This document shows, piece after piece, positions 25,001 through 37,454 of a DNA stretch of 64,000 nucleotides (its first letter is position 1; every line of letters begins with the position of its first letter). Source of the stretch: Cheilinus undulatus (lineage: Eukaryota; Chordata; Actinopteri; Labriformes; Labridae); contig NC_054865.1 in the NCBI RefSeq assembly GCF_018320785.1, forward strand, positions 32,612,398 to 32,676,397. The letters are read 5' to 3'. The position numbers were made by a program, and so were the translations under genes. The notes beneath the pieces were generated by a model. It made no database searches. It was not told the origin of the DNA and saw nothing but the letters and a program-made list of their open reading frames with translations.

Positions 25001-25682
25001 TGACTCTTGTAAAAACCCAGCACATGTCAGAGTATCAAAAAAAGTTGAGATGGAACAGAAGCAAGCAGTGATCTCTGATGAAGAAAAATGAAGCCAAAGC
25101 AGAGATGCAAAAAATAAATGTCCACATGAAGTTGCATGCAAAAGCACTTGGCATCCCATGAACACCCATGTAAGAAAGGTCCATTTTGACAGCAGATAAA
25201 AACATGCATATTGTATTAAGTAAAGAAATTGTTTTAATCTTGTTCCATCTCTTAATGGGTGTACTGAACTTTGTGGTTGATTTTTTAAAATTATCATGTT
25301 GGCACCTTAATAGGTTAGCTGGTCAGACTAACAGGTGGGAATGTTGTAGCTGTTTCACAGAAGTTTACAGGCGAGTGACATCACTGAGACTACATCCATA
25401 TTTTTATACAGTCTATGAACAGATAAGGCTTTGAAAGGGCTTTAGACCAAAATCATTAGGTACCCTAAGCCCAGAAATATGCCATGAGTAAGGCTAAAGA
25501 GATGATCGATGATCATGGCCTGCCTATAAACATAGCTGGGCCCCTTAAAGAAGCAGAAAATAGGCTCTCTGTAGATGTCATTGAATAACATGAAGGTGTG
25601 CCCATTGGATTAGTTATGCCACTTAGACCTAGTCTCCTGGCTAATGTTAACCTCCAGGGCCTGGCTGAGCTTTTGGTCCATG
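22031..25682. other. Non-coding sequence with fish repeat fragments
   Basis: No exon is supported. About 23220-23420 and 25290-25425 resemble parts of a common fish repeat (landmarks 'gcccacttggggct', 'tgtttaaaagccca', and 'catatttttatacagtctatg'). A perfect 14-bp hairpin lies at 23656-23697. Confidence 0.5.
23656..23697. repeat. Perfect short inverted repeat
   Basis: 'cagccataccgtgc' at 23656-23669 is exactly inverted at 23684-23697, with a 14-base loop. The surroundings are AT-rich, so the GC-rich stem stands out. Function unknown. Confidence 0.7.
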
Positions 25683-26720
25683 CATCATCCATCCATCAAT
25701 CTTTTTCTGCATATCCGGGGCCAGGTGGCGGGGGTAGCAGGCTAAGCAAGTCCACCCAAACATCCCTTTCCCCAGTCACACTTTCCAATTCTTTCTTGGG
25801 GATCCCGAGGCGTTCCCAGACCAGACAGTAATCCTCCAGCACATTCTGGGTCTTCCCCGAGGTCTCCTCCCAGATGGACATGCCTGGAATAGGACTTTGT
25901 GCTTAGGATGCGGACACAACTCTCACTTTGGTTATAAAGAGACCTGATGGCTTTCCTCAGCAGCCACGGGACCTCATATTCCTGCGGTACCCCCTTCAAA
26001 ACCCCACAAGGGACATGATTGTAGGCCTTTTCCAAGTCCAAGAGGACTGGATGAGCAAACTCCCATGCTCCCTCAAGAAGTCCTGCAATGATAAAGAGCT
26101 GGTCCACTGTCCCACAGCCAGGACGGAATTCGCATTGTTCCGCTTGAATCCAAGGTTTGATAATCGGCTGGAGCCTCTTTTTCAGGTAAACTTTTCCAGG
26201 GAGGCTGAGGGGTGTGATACCCTGATAATCGAGCACACCCTTGGTCCCCCTTTTTAAAAGTGGGGACCACCACCCTGGTCTGTCACTCCACAGGGGCTGT
26301 CCCAGCCCTCCACGTGACACTGAAAAGGCTTGCCAGCCATGACAGCCCAACAACATCCAAAGCCTTCAGCATCTCAGGGCCAATCTCATCTGCGCTTGCC
26401 GCCTTGCCACTGGGGAGCTTTCTGACTACCTCGGTGACCTCCGCCAAGAATATAAATGAGCAATCCCCTGAACCCTCAGACTCTGCCTCCTCCTCGGAGG
26501 ATGCATTGGCCGGATTAAAGAGTTCTGCAAAGTGTTCCTGCCACTGGCCAACAACATCCCCAGTCTGGGTCAGCAGTTCCATATTCCTGCTGAGAACAGC
26601 CTGAGAGGAGCCCTGCTTTCACCTCCTGAGCCGTCCAATGGCTTGCCAGATAAACCTTGAGGCCAACCAAAAGTCCTTCTCTAGAATCCAGTTTGAGCTT
26701 TTGTTGTGGCTGAGAAAAAG
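25683..26720 (-). mobile_element. Rex3-like (RTE clade) LINE, internally deleted
   Basis: Read on the - strand, the order is: pre-RT text (LPSGKAASADEIGPEMLKAL, about 26360-26440), the 'tgacagaccagggtggtggt' block (about 26266-26285) that matches a hallmark Rex3 region for WQTGVVV, LSLPGKVY, the RT motif ending in EQCEFRPG, LDLEKAYNHVP, and SLYNQSESCVRIL. The sequence then jumps straight to the extreme C-terminus with RLGIPKKELESVTGERDVW and LLSLLPPPPGPG. The YADD half of the RT is therefore missing. The 3' end finishes in GATG-type repeats (about 25682-25700), the tail type reported for Rex3. Frameshifts are also present. Confidence 0.88.
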
Positions 26721-29575
26721 TTTGTTGCAGGTCCTAGCAGGACTACACACTGTCAGACATCACTGGTCATCCAGTTAGGTTCAATGGGACTGCCTATGCT
26801 GTTAACATCAAAACAAACATATCAGGCCAATTTAGCAATAGAGGTTTACATTTGAAGAGGCAAAACAAATGAAATGACCATGCTTTTTTCATCGTCCATG
26901 CTTTAATAAGTAATGGTGAAGTTTAAAATAGAAACTGTTTATTATCATAAATTCCAAATTTAAGCCCTAAAATATCGCTGGTGGACATCCCAATACTTCG
27001 ACATTCCGAAGGAAGTCGACTGAAGTAACAATAAATGGTTCCTTGCACCATGAAGGGTTAACAAGGGAGTGGCACCAATGAAAACATCAACACTTCATTT
27101 ACCAGTGAAAAAGAGAATGATGTAAATCTGGTAGATTACAGTGAAAACTTTAATTTCAAAAACAACTAGAGAGCTACAAGTTGACCTCTCCAGATAAAAT
27201 ATCAGGTATCACCGTGTGACACACAAAGGGGTTATAGTGGGGCAGACTTATCCTTCTACTGTGCTCCTATCCAAGGAAGTAACAGAGGAGTAACAGGGGT
27301 ACAACATTTGCAATATGTAATGCCCAGCTATAAAATCTGATGTGTGTTAAAGTAGGAGAGAGCATGTAGCGAGGCCATTTTATGAAAGGAGTAGTCATAT
27401 GTTGGGAGGTCCTATTTACTGGACCTTTCAGGAGGCCCAGCCATGCTGACACTGCTCTTATTGGAGGATGATAATCTGCTTGTTTGATCTTTTTTGCATA
27501 TAAAATTACCAATTGTTTTAGCAGACATACAGATAAACACAATTTCACAGAAAGTCACAGGAAATTGTAAGGCATTGGTGCTTCATTTGTCAGCTTTAAG
27601 GACCTGCAGCCCACAGATGCATCGTAAAAAATGAATTTATTAATTCAAATGAATGGACATGACTTCTTTTTGGTTGATAAATTACTGCAGAAAAGTGTGA
27701 AAAATTGAACTGAGTCGCTCTGATTGATGCTGCGGCTGTCAGTGAGCGCCAGGCCTGTCTGGCACATCAAAGCCACCCAGAACACAAGAAACTGGTGGCA
27801 TTTCTAACAAAAAAGCACAATCTTCATCATTCCTCCATCATCAGTAACTTTACCCCATACTCAGAACTGATCATTTAGTCTGAACTGAGTCACACTCAAT
27901 AGGAGGGGGGGGTAGCTTTGAAAATAAACTCTTTATCTGTGTGTTGCTGTTTTTCTGCCAACACCAAAAGAGCGACTGGACCATTTATCAGTAGATGTTT
28001 TTAAAGGAAAAGAAAGGCAAAGAAAAAAGGCGAGCCTACCTGATGTTTTCTCTCTTTTTTTCATGAGGCGCTGTCTGTGGTTGCGATCCCTTTATCTGCC
28101 TTTCATTAGCGCCTCGCTTGCCCTCTTAGTGGGGCGGGTGTCTGGGAGACAGTCACTTTCTCCCAGCCTGTGATGTTTCTGCAGATTACAGAGGGCCTTT
28201 GAAGCCGCTGCACTCCTCATTGCCAGGGCCTCAGACGGGCCCATGCCATCTGTCAGACTGACGACAAAGTAGCGGAATGGGGCTGAGACACCCTCTGTTG
28301 ATCCACACTTTTGTCTTTTATGTGTCACATTTGGATGTCGTGTGAAAGCCACACCTTTGTAATCTGCTGCTGGGCCCCGCCTGAAACACTGGCCTCTGAA
28401 GCATACAAACACACACACGCTCCCACTGACAGGGGGAATAATGGTTCCTCCATAATTACTCTTACCTGTGGGCATCAGTCTCTAAAAGACACAATTATTG
28501 TTGTCCCCTCACAGTGATCTCTGGTTTCTTCCTGCTTTTCCAAGGCCCCTGAAATCACTGTCATGTGGGTCTTTTTATGCCAAAGCAGTGGGAAGGATTT
28601 GATTGTTCATGAGTTTAGGGGACAGTAAGTTTGTCTGTTAAAGGCTGAACTCGACTGCAGAGCAACCAGACACCAGCAGTTCAAGGTTTACTTTACAACT
28701 AAATTTTAAAACAGGAATAGATACAGTGAACTGCAGTTTTCTCCTAAATGTTGGGAACAACATTTTTGTTGATGCTCACTTTGCACTCCCTTCCCACCTG
28801 TTGCATTAAAGAAATGCATCGCTGTACAATGCTCAGAGTAAATTTTAATCGGTCCTTTTATGCATAAACACAAGCCTCACATTTCTAGGTGTTAATAGTT
28901 AATACCGACAGATGGAGAAGTTCATTACAGGAGTTTTGATCTGGTATAAAACAGATTGAAATCAACACTGAAGCCTCTGTATGACCTATAAAAGTAAACA
29001 ACACCATCAGCATAGTGACTGGCTGTTTCCATAAAATTATTTTTAATGTCTGTTGCTGCTGCCAGTAGTAGATGTCAGATGAAATGATCAATGTCTGGAT
29101 CAAAATTCATATTTTTTTGTCTTCTATGATGGCACCATGTCAGACTCGGTCATAAATATTGTCCTGTCTTGGCTGAGAGACTTGCAACGCTGTAAGTCCA
29201 GTACCCATCAGTTATCATCCTTTTTTCAAGGCTGGACTGGGAAGAAATTTTGGCCCTGGCATTTTCAGCTCAAACTCCTTAAAAGGGGTCAAATACGACG
29301 TAACTGTAGACACTTTTCCTTTATCCCCCCACCCCCCGAAATGAGTTAAACTTTCCCAACTCAAATTAACAGGCTGTATTGACACAGCTCATTGAAGTCA
29401 CATGTATTTATTTTTTGGTTATCAACAATCAATTATAATTGTACTTTTATGTTTGGTTAACTAATATTTTTTAAGTTAAACTTCACTGTGGAAAATTTAC
29501 AACACTAAAAATTATGTTTGAATCCAACTTAGAAAACAGATTTAAGTATTTTTTGTACAGCTACAAATTGTTTTT
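26721..29575. other. Non-coding sequence, one GC-richer block
   Basis: No exon is supported. The block about 28070-28560 is GC-richer and looks single-copy; a 127-residue - strand frame there (28092-28475) has no recognisable domain and is rejected as a gene. Confidence 0.45.
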
Positions 29576-29750
29576 AAGATTTATTTTGGGCTTTTTGTGC
29601 CTTTATTTGATAGAGGAGGACAGTGGATAGAGTTGAAAACGGGAGAGAGAGTGAGGAGAGACATGCGGCAGAGGGCCATGGGCCGGATTCGAGCCCAGGC
29701 CACCCGCATACATGGGTAGCGCCTTAGACCACTGGCCATCCGTGCGTCAC
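29576..29750 (-). repeat. tRNA-derived SINE, copy 1
   Basis: Read on the - strand, the head 'gatggccagtggtctaaggc' resembles an A box and 'ggctcgaatcc' a B box of RNA polymerase III, followed by the body and an AAATAAA-type tail. Copies of the same family lie at 42953-43131 (-) and 46353-46539 (+). Confidence 0.8.
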
Positions 29751-30121
29751 AACTACACAATTTTTCCACCTAAATTATACTCATATTCATTCATAAGGAG
29801 CTTTGCACTGGCCATTTATGGTTACATCTAGGCGTGTAAAGGTTGAAGCAGGAGGCAGATCTATGTGAGCACATTTCCAGGTGGATCAGGATTTATAAAG
29901 GGATGGCGTGTGTGCAGTTTTATAAATCTGAATTATTTTTGACGTTCGCCATTCCTGAGGTTTGGGTCCACACTTTGGGCCAATCTCATTTCTACCACTT
30001 AACCCTTCTCATTAGCCCTTTCCCTTCGTCCATCCCTTGCCCCTTGAAACAGAGTGGTAAGGGTTAGGGGTGAAAAACTTCCCTTAAGAAATGAGGTGCC
30101 TCTTGATTGCAGTTCATCATC

Positions 30122-30150
30122 ACACATCACCGATAAAATCGGTGATGTGT
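30122..30150. repeat. Perfect 13-bp hairpin
   Basis: 'acacatcaccgat' is exactly inverted across a three-base AAA loop. It is not followed by a T run, and no RNA gene is evident. Confidence 0.7.
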
Positions 30151-30654
30151 CACATCATCAGAGGTGACAGTAAAGCTATGACCATACAGTGCATAATGGA
30201 TCTCCATGTTGTTCTCTATTAATGTACACAGTTACTAGCTCTGGTTTACATGTGTACATCCTAAAAATACAATAAACTCCCATCCCTTTAGTTAAAGACT
30301 GAATATATGAGAAAACCTATTTTTCACTAATCATTTATAAAAGCAGAAAATGTTTACATTTACTCGCCTCCTACATTGTCTGTTGTGCCATTAAACAACT
30401 GAATGCAGTGAATGGGGGGAAACTCATCAAACCCCTTGGTTTCAATTGTGGTCCTGGAAAATATCTGTTTTAAGGACCATGCAGCCCTTGACCCTTAGCC
30501 CTAGCCCTCGATTCAAAAGAGAATTGGGACACCCTTTCACCTGACATGAATGTGCAAAACCAAGGAGAAGGGCTAAGATAAGGGCTAAGGGGAAGAAATA
30601 GGATTGACCCTTTTACTCTTGATTCTATGCACAGATTTATAAATGACACCAAGG

Positions 30655-31215
30655 TTATAATAGTTTGGGATTTTTCATTAGTTTTCATTTTTATTTAGTT
30701 TTTACCTTTTGTTTAAATTTTCAGTTTAGTTTTTATTCATTTTTACTGCTGGTTTGTTGGTTGGGTCTAGTTTTTATTTTACAAAAATGCTTTGGTTAAG
30801 TTTAGTTTTTGTTAGTTTTAGCATTAGTTTAAGTTTATTCAGTAATATGGGATGTTTGTTAGAGGCCAGACCTAAAAGGGCTCCTCACTTTTCCTTTTAT
30901 GTATTCAATTTTGATATCTTATAACACTTAAGACCTAAAATTAACAATTTTGTTTAGTCTTATTTGATCAAATCAGGCCATTCTACTCTCTCCAGGCTTA
31001 GGTTCACTTGTCAGACAGTCTGCTGCCGTCGAAGACTAAAACTAAGGAGATTTTGTCTCTAATTTTATTTTATTTTAGTTAGTTTTGTTAGCACAGAATT
31101 AAGTTTTAGTTAGTTTTAGTTTTTCTTGTAAAGCCTAGTATTTATTCAGTTACAGTTAACTAAAATTATGTTTATCTTTTGTTTTGAGTTATTTAGTTAG
31201 TTTTAGTAGTATACG
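30655..31215. repeat. T-rich TTTAGTT-type repeat
   Basis: Two strand-biased blocks (about 30660-30850 and 31025-31215) are made of words such as 'tagttttagttt' and 'gttagttttagt'. A ~170-bp ordinary stretch separates them. This resembles a common fish low-complexity repeat family. Confidence 0.6.
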
Positions 31216-33258
31216 GACCTTTAATGAGACCCCTGAGCTCTAAGAAGAAGGAGAAAAGGGTGAATACAACAAAATAAAACAGGAAGTGAATACAATGAAA
31301 ACCTTAAGTGTCTGTTGTAATGTTAGACAGCCAACCATTTTTAGCTTTATATGAAGAAATACTCCAAGGACAAGGACTTGGCAAAGGTAAAACCATCACC
31401 CTGATACTTAGGTAAATAGAATAAAGTGAAGGAAGGAGTTACATGACTCAAAAGTGAATGGTTTCCATCTATACGATTATGCAGTATCACAAGCTGGACC
31501 TGCAGGAAACAGGAGGATCCTACTGTCTGTACTATCACATACAATTCAGTTCTGTATATAAAGCAACCAGATCCATAACTTATATCATCACTTGTTTGTT
31601 TTTCCTTTAATATCCTATCTGATCCCCTGATACTTCACTTACATTGTCTCCTCTACACTGATGCCAATGAAGCAAAAACATAATACACAGAGGAAGTTAT
31701 TCATAATTCAGTTTCAGGTCTTTAGAAGTTATGCTGTTATTAGGATGCTACGGGCTATAAAGTGAGATACCTTGCTTGTTTATCAGAATCCAGGTTAACT
31801 CGTTTTTAGGGGGAGGGTGGGGTCCCCGATAAACCTCAGAGGGAGAGCGAGATTAGAGGCAGCACGTTTCCACCTCAAATAGTGCCTCTTCCTGTGTTGA
31901 GATGATAAATTCTCATTGAATTTGGAAAGACCATTTCCCAGTGGCTGTCTTTTCAGTTTATATGAACTTTTCAAACGGCTTAGGATCTGACAGTGGATCG
32001 TCACCAAGCTCGCAGGCTTTTAACACAAACTCCCCTGTGTATTTTCCCACCCCAGGACCACTGTCTTCAGAGGCACGCTGAGAAGAAAGGCACAGATCGA
32101 CAACCTCCCCCACCCCCCATCCCCACTTTTTTTTTACTCCTCCCTTGTCCTGTCACACAAACACACACTTGCAAATTTATGACGCATGTAAGCATTTTGA
32201 TGTGTATGTGCTTCATGAAAACGCACACAGACAGCTGCCAAGAAGCATCCCCTGCAGAGTCAAACATCAGACCGCCTCCTTACAAAAAAATCCTCCATTA
32301 TAATGGGACTTTTTAAAAACAGAATAATACATTAACCACCTTAAAGCAGAGGGTGATGCTAAACTACAAAAGCATTAAGTAAGCCCGATGAAATATACAT
32401 TAGAGTAATTGGATCAGAGGAGACTCTGGCTAGCAATTGTAGGCAGATGCTGAGACGAACACATTTAGCAACTTCAAATAACTTCAATGTGGCGTTATAT
32501 TGGCTGCAAGATACTCGCAGTAAACCCACCAGTTCACAGTGTGATGATCTTATTGTTCACCGTGATTTTTATCACTTCTTTGTCTTTAAGCTTGAAAACA
32601 ACTGTCCTCAGGTATTAGAATGGCAGATTTAAGTATTTTCAAGCAGGATTTGGTAAATTAAGACATGAAAGTTTTGGAGAACCAATCATGATTGGTGCAA
32701 ACCTTCATCCACAGACCTGAGTGGGATCCAAGAGGACCACATGACAGGAACATCTTAGCAACCAAGATGAACTGTTCAAAATTGATCATCAAAGCCACTC
32801 ACAAGAGGTGTCTCGGTCACAGATAAAAATAGTCACTATCCGCACAAAGCTTTGACGGAGATGACTGACTGATGCTCAAAGATGCTACCATGACAGAGTG
32901 GCAGGCGGGAGAAAAACAGTGAAGCAGAAGATTGGCTTCTTCGCTTTGATGTTTGTGTCTGACTTGCTTGTGATTGCTGGTTACATCTTCAAACCCCTTC
33001 AGCGTTGACAGTTGTAATGACCCCAAACATTTCATCTGTCATATCTGAACAGAGCTCTGACAACTTCCAGTGAAAAGAGAGTACTTCTATGACCACACTT
33101 CACACTTTATTCTTACATTTTTCTTTAAGAAGAGAGGTTATTCGTTTAAAAATGTCACAGGGTTTTAATCTGATGTTATAACCCCCACAGCCTTACAACT
33201 TCCACCTTAAAGGTCTTTAATGTGGTGGCGATTCTGGAGTCTGGTGGGGTCCTGTAGG

Positions 33259-34540
33259 CAAGGCCGTCCATAGGGGGTGGCACAGGGGAGAGCTTTCTGC
33301 CCATGTAGAGCCAGATAAATTATATGCATAATCATGGTCCATTGTAAAGTTAGTCTTTAACTACCACTTTTATCAAAGCAGCATTTTTTATCCAGGTATG
33401 CAGTAGTATAAAGCCTTCCTAAAAACAGTTTTTCTTAAAACAGAATTAAAATGGGTTCAAATTGACAGAAAAGATGGTTAATGGGATTTGGAAAGGGACA
33501 GAAATGGGTTAAGAACAGCAAAACACAAAAGTGGCAACAATGAGTTAATAATTGAAAAAAATAGTCAGAAAGTGGCAAAAATATGTAAAAGTGGCAAATA
33601 CCAATGCAAAAAAGTGGAAAGGGGTTAAAAGTGGCAAAAATGGGTGGAAAATGGGTTGACATGATATTTCAAAGGCAGCAAAAATAGGTTGATAATGGCA
33701 AAAAAAAAAGGAATAGAGTGGCAAAAAACGTGGGGTAAAAAGTAATGACTAATAATGGGTTATTACAAAAGTGGGAGAAAAGTGGTACATGGGATTTTAA
33801 TAGTAGTAGAAATCGGTTAAAATAGCAAAATGTGTTTGAAGCGGCAAAAATACATTAACAGAGGAAAAAAAATGGCAGAAAGTGGATAAAATTGGTTTGA
33901 AGTTGCAGATATTGTCAAGACAAATGGTGAAATCCTGTTGAAAGTAGCAGAAATGGGCAAATAGTGGTGAACAAGGGTTGATAGTATCAAAAATAGGTCA
34001 ACAAAGATAACAGGCGGAGAGAGACAGAAATGGGCGGAAAAAAAGGTGGAGAGGGTTTAAAAGTGGCAAAATTGCTTAAAAAGGTAAAAATGAGTGGTAT
34101 AGATGGTGAAATGGGAATTTAAAAAGTGTCAGAATGCGTTTGAATTAGCAAAAATAGGCAGAAAGGCTGGTGAAATGGAATTTGACAGGAAGCCAAAATT
34201 GGTTTATAGTGGCAAAAATATGTGTGTATGTATGTGTGTGTGTTTTTCGGGAGGGGTGCAAAAAAAAGAGTGAAAAGAAGCAAAAATGGCCAAAATTGTG
34301 CAGAATTGATGAATAATGGCAAATAATAGTCGCAAAAATGGGCGGGAAAAGGTGGTTTAAAGGGGTACAAATGAATGATTTCAACACCAGAACCCGATTA
34401 TAGTTTGACACACTTTCCAGCTCAAAATGAAGTAACTGTCAGCCAGGATGCTAGCACCAATAGTCCTGATTCAGCACACAAATATTGATGCCTTCCATAA
34501 ATCATAACAAGGGGAGGGGTTGAATCTGTGGGCAGTCCTG
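33259..34540 (+). mobile_element. hAT-type non-autonomous element with internal minisatellite, copy A
   Basis: The termini are CAAGGCCGTCCATAG on the left and, reverse-complemented, CAGGACTGCCCACAG on the right. Flanking 8-bp target duplications are CCTGTAGG (33251-33258) and CCTATAGG (34541-34548). The interior, about 33420-34370, is a degenerate minisatellite of 'aaagtggcaaaaatgggtt' words. Subterminal sequence ('gagagctttctg', and 'gatttcaacac' to 'agccaggatgctagcaccaat') is shared with copy B at 35081-35954. Confidence 0.8.
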
Positions 34541-34548
34541 CCTATAGG

Positions 34549-34969
34549 TTGCAATTCATGAGGCCCTAAAAAACAGCGCTCATCCTGTTCACGTTATAAA
34601 CAGTCTGACACAAAAAACTCTGAACACACGCAAGGACCAAGATGATTGGTTTGTGGTGTTATTACAATAACAAGGAGCTCTTCCAGCCTGCTATCTAGGG
34701 TTAACAGCACACTAGATGATGTTCAAATCTAAACTGACTAAAAAAAAAATGTGGAAGACCGCAGACATAGGAATACTTTCAACAGACTGTAAACATTGTA
34801 ATCCTCACAAACATACACATTAGATGATCCGGCCTGACCTCCAACCACACCTCTGGCGTTTTTGGAATTGATTTTACACTTAAGAGAATATGAATGAAAT
34901 CCTGGCTGAGATGAAAGTATATTTATGTTGATGTTGTTGAGTAGTAAAAGTACGTAGCATTTTATAGAG
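34549..34969. other. Spacer between hAT elements, nothing recognised
   Basis: No exon or nameable repeat is seen. Confidence 0.4.
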
Positions 34970-36073
34970 CCGTGGTTTTCAAACGTTTTTTGCCCAAGGC
35001 ACACCTAAAGTTAAGCCAAAATCTCAAGGCAGACCATATCCATATTGATACAAAATAGATTCTTTAAATAATGTAACAGTCAAGGCTGCCTATAAGGGGG
35101 GATGATGGCGAGAGCTTTCTGGGGCCCAGCCAACTAGGGGATCATGGAGGTCAGCAACACCATGATCCATTGCTAAGTTAAACTGTGATAACCAATATAT
35201 TTAACCCAAATCATAAACACTCTTATCAAAGCAACAAAAAATTGAAACATCAGGATGCCAGAAAATAAAGTAGAAGATACTGAGACAACTTTAGTTGAGA
35301 AGAACTGAGTAATTGTAAAAAGAGACAACAAATAGGTTGACATGGCAAAATTGGGCAAAATATGGCAAAACATGGGCAAAAATTGGTTAAGAATGATTAT
35401 TTTAAATGTGACAAATTTGGGCAAAAAAAAGTATCCAAATAAAGACAAAAGTAAGCAAAAATTGGCAAAACGACTGCAAAAATTGGTTGGAAGTGTAAAA
35501 AGGTGGGCAAAAAAATTGGCAAAAAGTCGCAAAAAAGAGTTAAAAGTTGACAAAAAGTTTTTCAAAGTGATGAAACAAATTTGCAAAAAATGGCCAAACA
35601 ATAGCAAAACTAGGTGAAACTGGCAAAAAAAAAAAAAGTATCATAAATGGGTTGAATGTGGCAAGAAAGTTCCAAAAAGTGGCAAAAATGTGTCAAAAGT
35701 AGCAAAAGAATTGGCAAAATGGGTAAAGAAAAATGCCACTTGGTTAAAAGTAGCATGTATAAATCATTTCAACACCCAAACCCAGTAATAGCTTGTCACT
35801 ATTTTCAGCTCTAAATGAGGAAACTGTTAGCCAGGATACAAGCACCAATGCTACTGTTCCAACATGAATGCATTGATATCAAGAAATCACAACTGGGGAA
35901 GGCCCATTCTCTGGGTTTTTTTCAGGGACCCAGCCAGGTCTGTAGGTAAGCCTGGATACAGTGCTTGTCATAGAGTTGTAATAATAACATACAGTTGTAC
36001 AAATTCCCAAGGCACACCTAGACTTGCCTCAAGGCACACTAGTGTGCCTGACCACACCATTTTAGAACCACTG
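34970..36073. mobile_element. hAT-type element interrupted by copy B
   Basis: The left end CCGTGGTTTTCAAA and the right end, reverse-complemented, CAGTGGTTCTAAAA match the CAGTGGTTCTCAAA terminus common in fish hAT elements. Both arms contain 'ccaaggcacacct' text. Flanking eight-base sequences (TTATAGAG, GTCTAGAT) match at only five positions, so the outer limits are approximate. A second element (35081-35954) is inserted inside. Confidence 0.65.
35081..35954 (+). mobile_element. hAT-type non-autonomous element with internal minisatellite, copy B (nested)
   Basis: The ends CAAGGCTGCCTATAAG and, reverse-complemented, CAGGCTTACCTACAG are related to those of copy A. Flanking 8-bp sequences are GTAACAGT (35073-35080) and GATACAGT (35955-35962), six of eight identical. 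The interior about 35335-35730 is a 'ttggcaaaaa' minisatellite. It lies inside the element at 34970-36073. Confidence 0.75.
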
Positions 36074-36081
36074 GTCTAGAT

Positions 36082-37450
36082 GACTCTTCCCAGTCAGCTA
36101 ACTTTCCACTAGTCCGTCTCCAATCCATCACAACTGCGCTGAGGTTTAACTGCATGCCCTGCTGTCTGTCAGCACCCACAACACAACAGTGGTTTTAAGT
36201 TCTTTGGCCCTCAGGGGCCTCATCCTGGCCTGGGGCCACAAGCATTTGCCTGCTTTGCCTGTTGAAAAACAACGCTTCTGTTTACATTCAAGAATAGAGG
36301 AAAATATCAGAGTTACAAAAAAAATCATTAAATGTATTTACATTTATGTGTTTAAAAAGTTAGCGCTACAATCAGAAACATTTTCCATTTTAATCATTGA
36401 TAATCAAGAATGATTAAAATAAAAATGATTTTGTTTGTTTGTTTGTTTAAAATGTCTTCCTGTTTATTAAACGAAAAGGTCCAAACAAGATATGACTCTA
36501 CATACATTATATAAACAACAAATGTTTGAGTGCAAAAGAAGTGGATTTTTTTTAATTGAATTGAATTGAATTTTTTTTAAACATATACTGAAACAGATAA
36601 TTTAATGTAAAAATGTAAAAGGACTTAGCTATATGGCTTAGTAGCAATAAACAGCTTGTTGTATCTCGTTTGTGGCCCCGTTGAACCATGTGGAGGGCCG
36701 ATAAGCTGTTCAAAGCTGTTTGTATTATTGTTGTGTTCATGCAGAGAGACCAAACGTCCCGGTTCCATCATTTCCAAAAGAGGGGAAGCAGTTTCCCATG
36801 GTTCTGCTGGGTTGTCGCTTTCATGTGGAAACAGTCTCTGGGTCCCTTCAGCCCCTCTGTTGTGACAGAGGATAATGAAATTCATGACATCTGCCATTTG
36901 TTAGCGTGTTTGGTGTAACTGATCTCCTTTTAATCTGTGGACTTCTAACGTGTGTGCAGCTCCACAGCTGGACTGAAGCAGATGGATCCCACGGTCTCTC
37001 TGGAGCTGCAGCGGGCCGGACTGGGGCTGGCATGTTTCCTGTACTTTTCTCCCAAAGCTTGAGACACATAGTGCTGAAAACATTACATTCAACCACTGTG
37101 GTCATAAGCACATTTTAGAAAAAACAATGCATTTTTTTAAACATGGTCACCTATTGTACTCTTCCTGAACTGATCCAAAGTCTGCAGAAAAACCTGTATG
37201 TGAATGTAAAATATACTTGACCTTATGACATTAAGTCCTCTATAGAAAGTCAAGTCACACATAAAGTCTCTGAATGAAACAATGTTTAATATTACATTTT
37301 CAGGTATCAAACACCCTTTTACATCAACTCTGATCACAGGAAAGACTCACTATGTTTCCTATTACCAAAACCTATGTCATCTAAGTAGCTGATAGGAACT
37401 TTAATGGTTTCAAAGATATGTGAGGCAACTTTAAAGCTGCAATTTTCATG
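36082..37450. other. Non-coding sequence, nothing definite
   Basis: Several overlapping short frames on both strands around 36650-37110 have no domain or splice support. Short GTTT and TTGAA simple repeats occur at 36433-36449 and 36555-36572. Confidence 0.4.
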
Positions 37451-37454
37451 ACTT

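Larger units (their letters stand above)
29751..33250. other. Non-coding sequence, T-rich repeat and hairpin
   Basis: No exon is supported. A perfect hairpin lies at 30122-30150 and a T-rich 'tttagtttt' repeat at 30655-31215. The rest shows nothing I can name. Confidence 0.45.

Noticed and set aside
28092..28475. 127-residue - strand frame in a GC-richer block
   Set aside because: No recognisable domain and no evident splice pattern.
33435..34411. - strand Phe/Leu/Pro-rich frames
   Set aside because: Antisense of the 'tggcaaaaatgg' minisatellite; repeat-driven open frames, not genes.
35173..35617. Open frames on both strands (144 and 91 residues)
   Set aside because: Both fall in the minisatellite of copy B; Lys/Asn-rich or Phe/Leu-rich composition follows the repeat unit.
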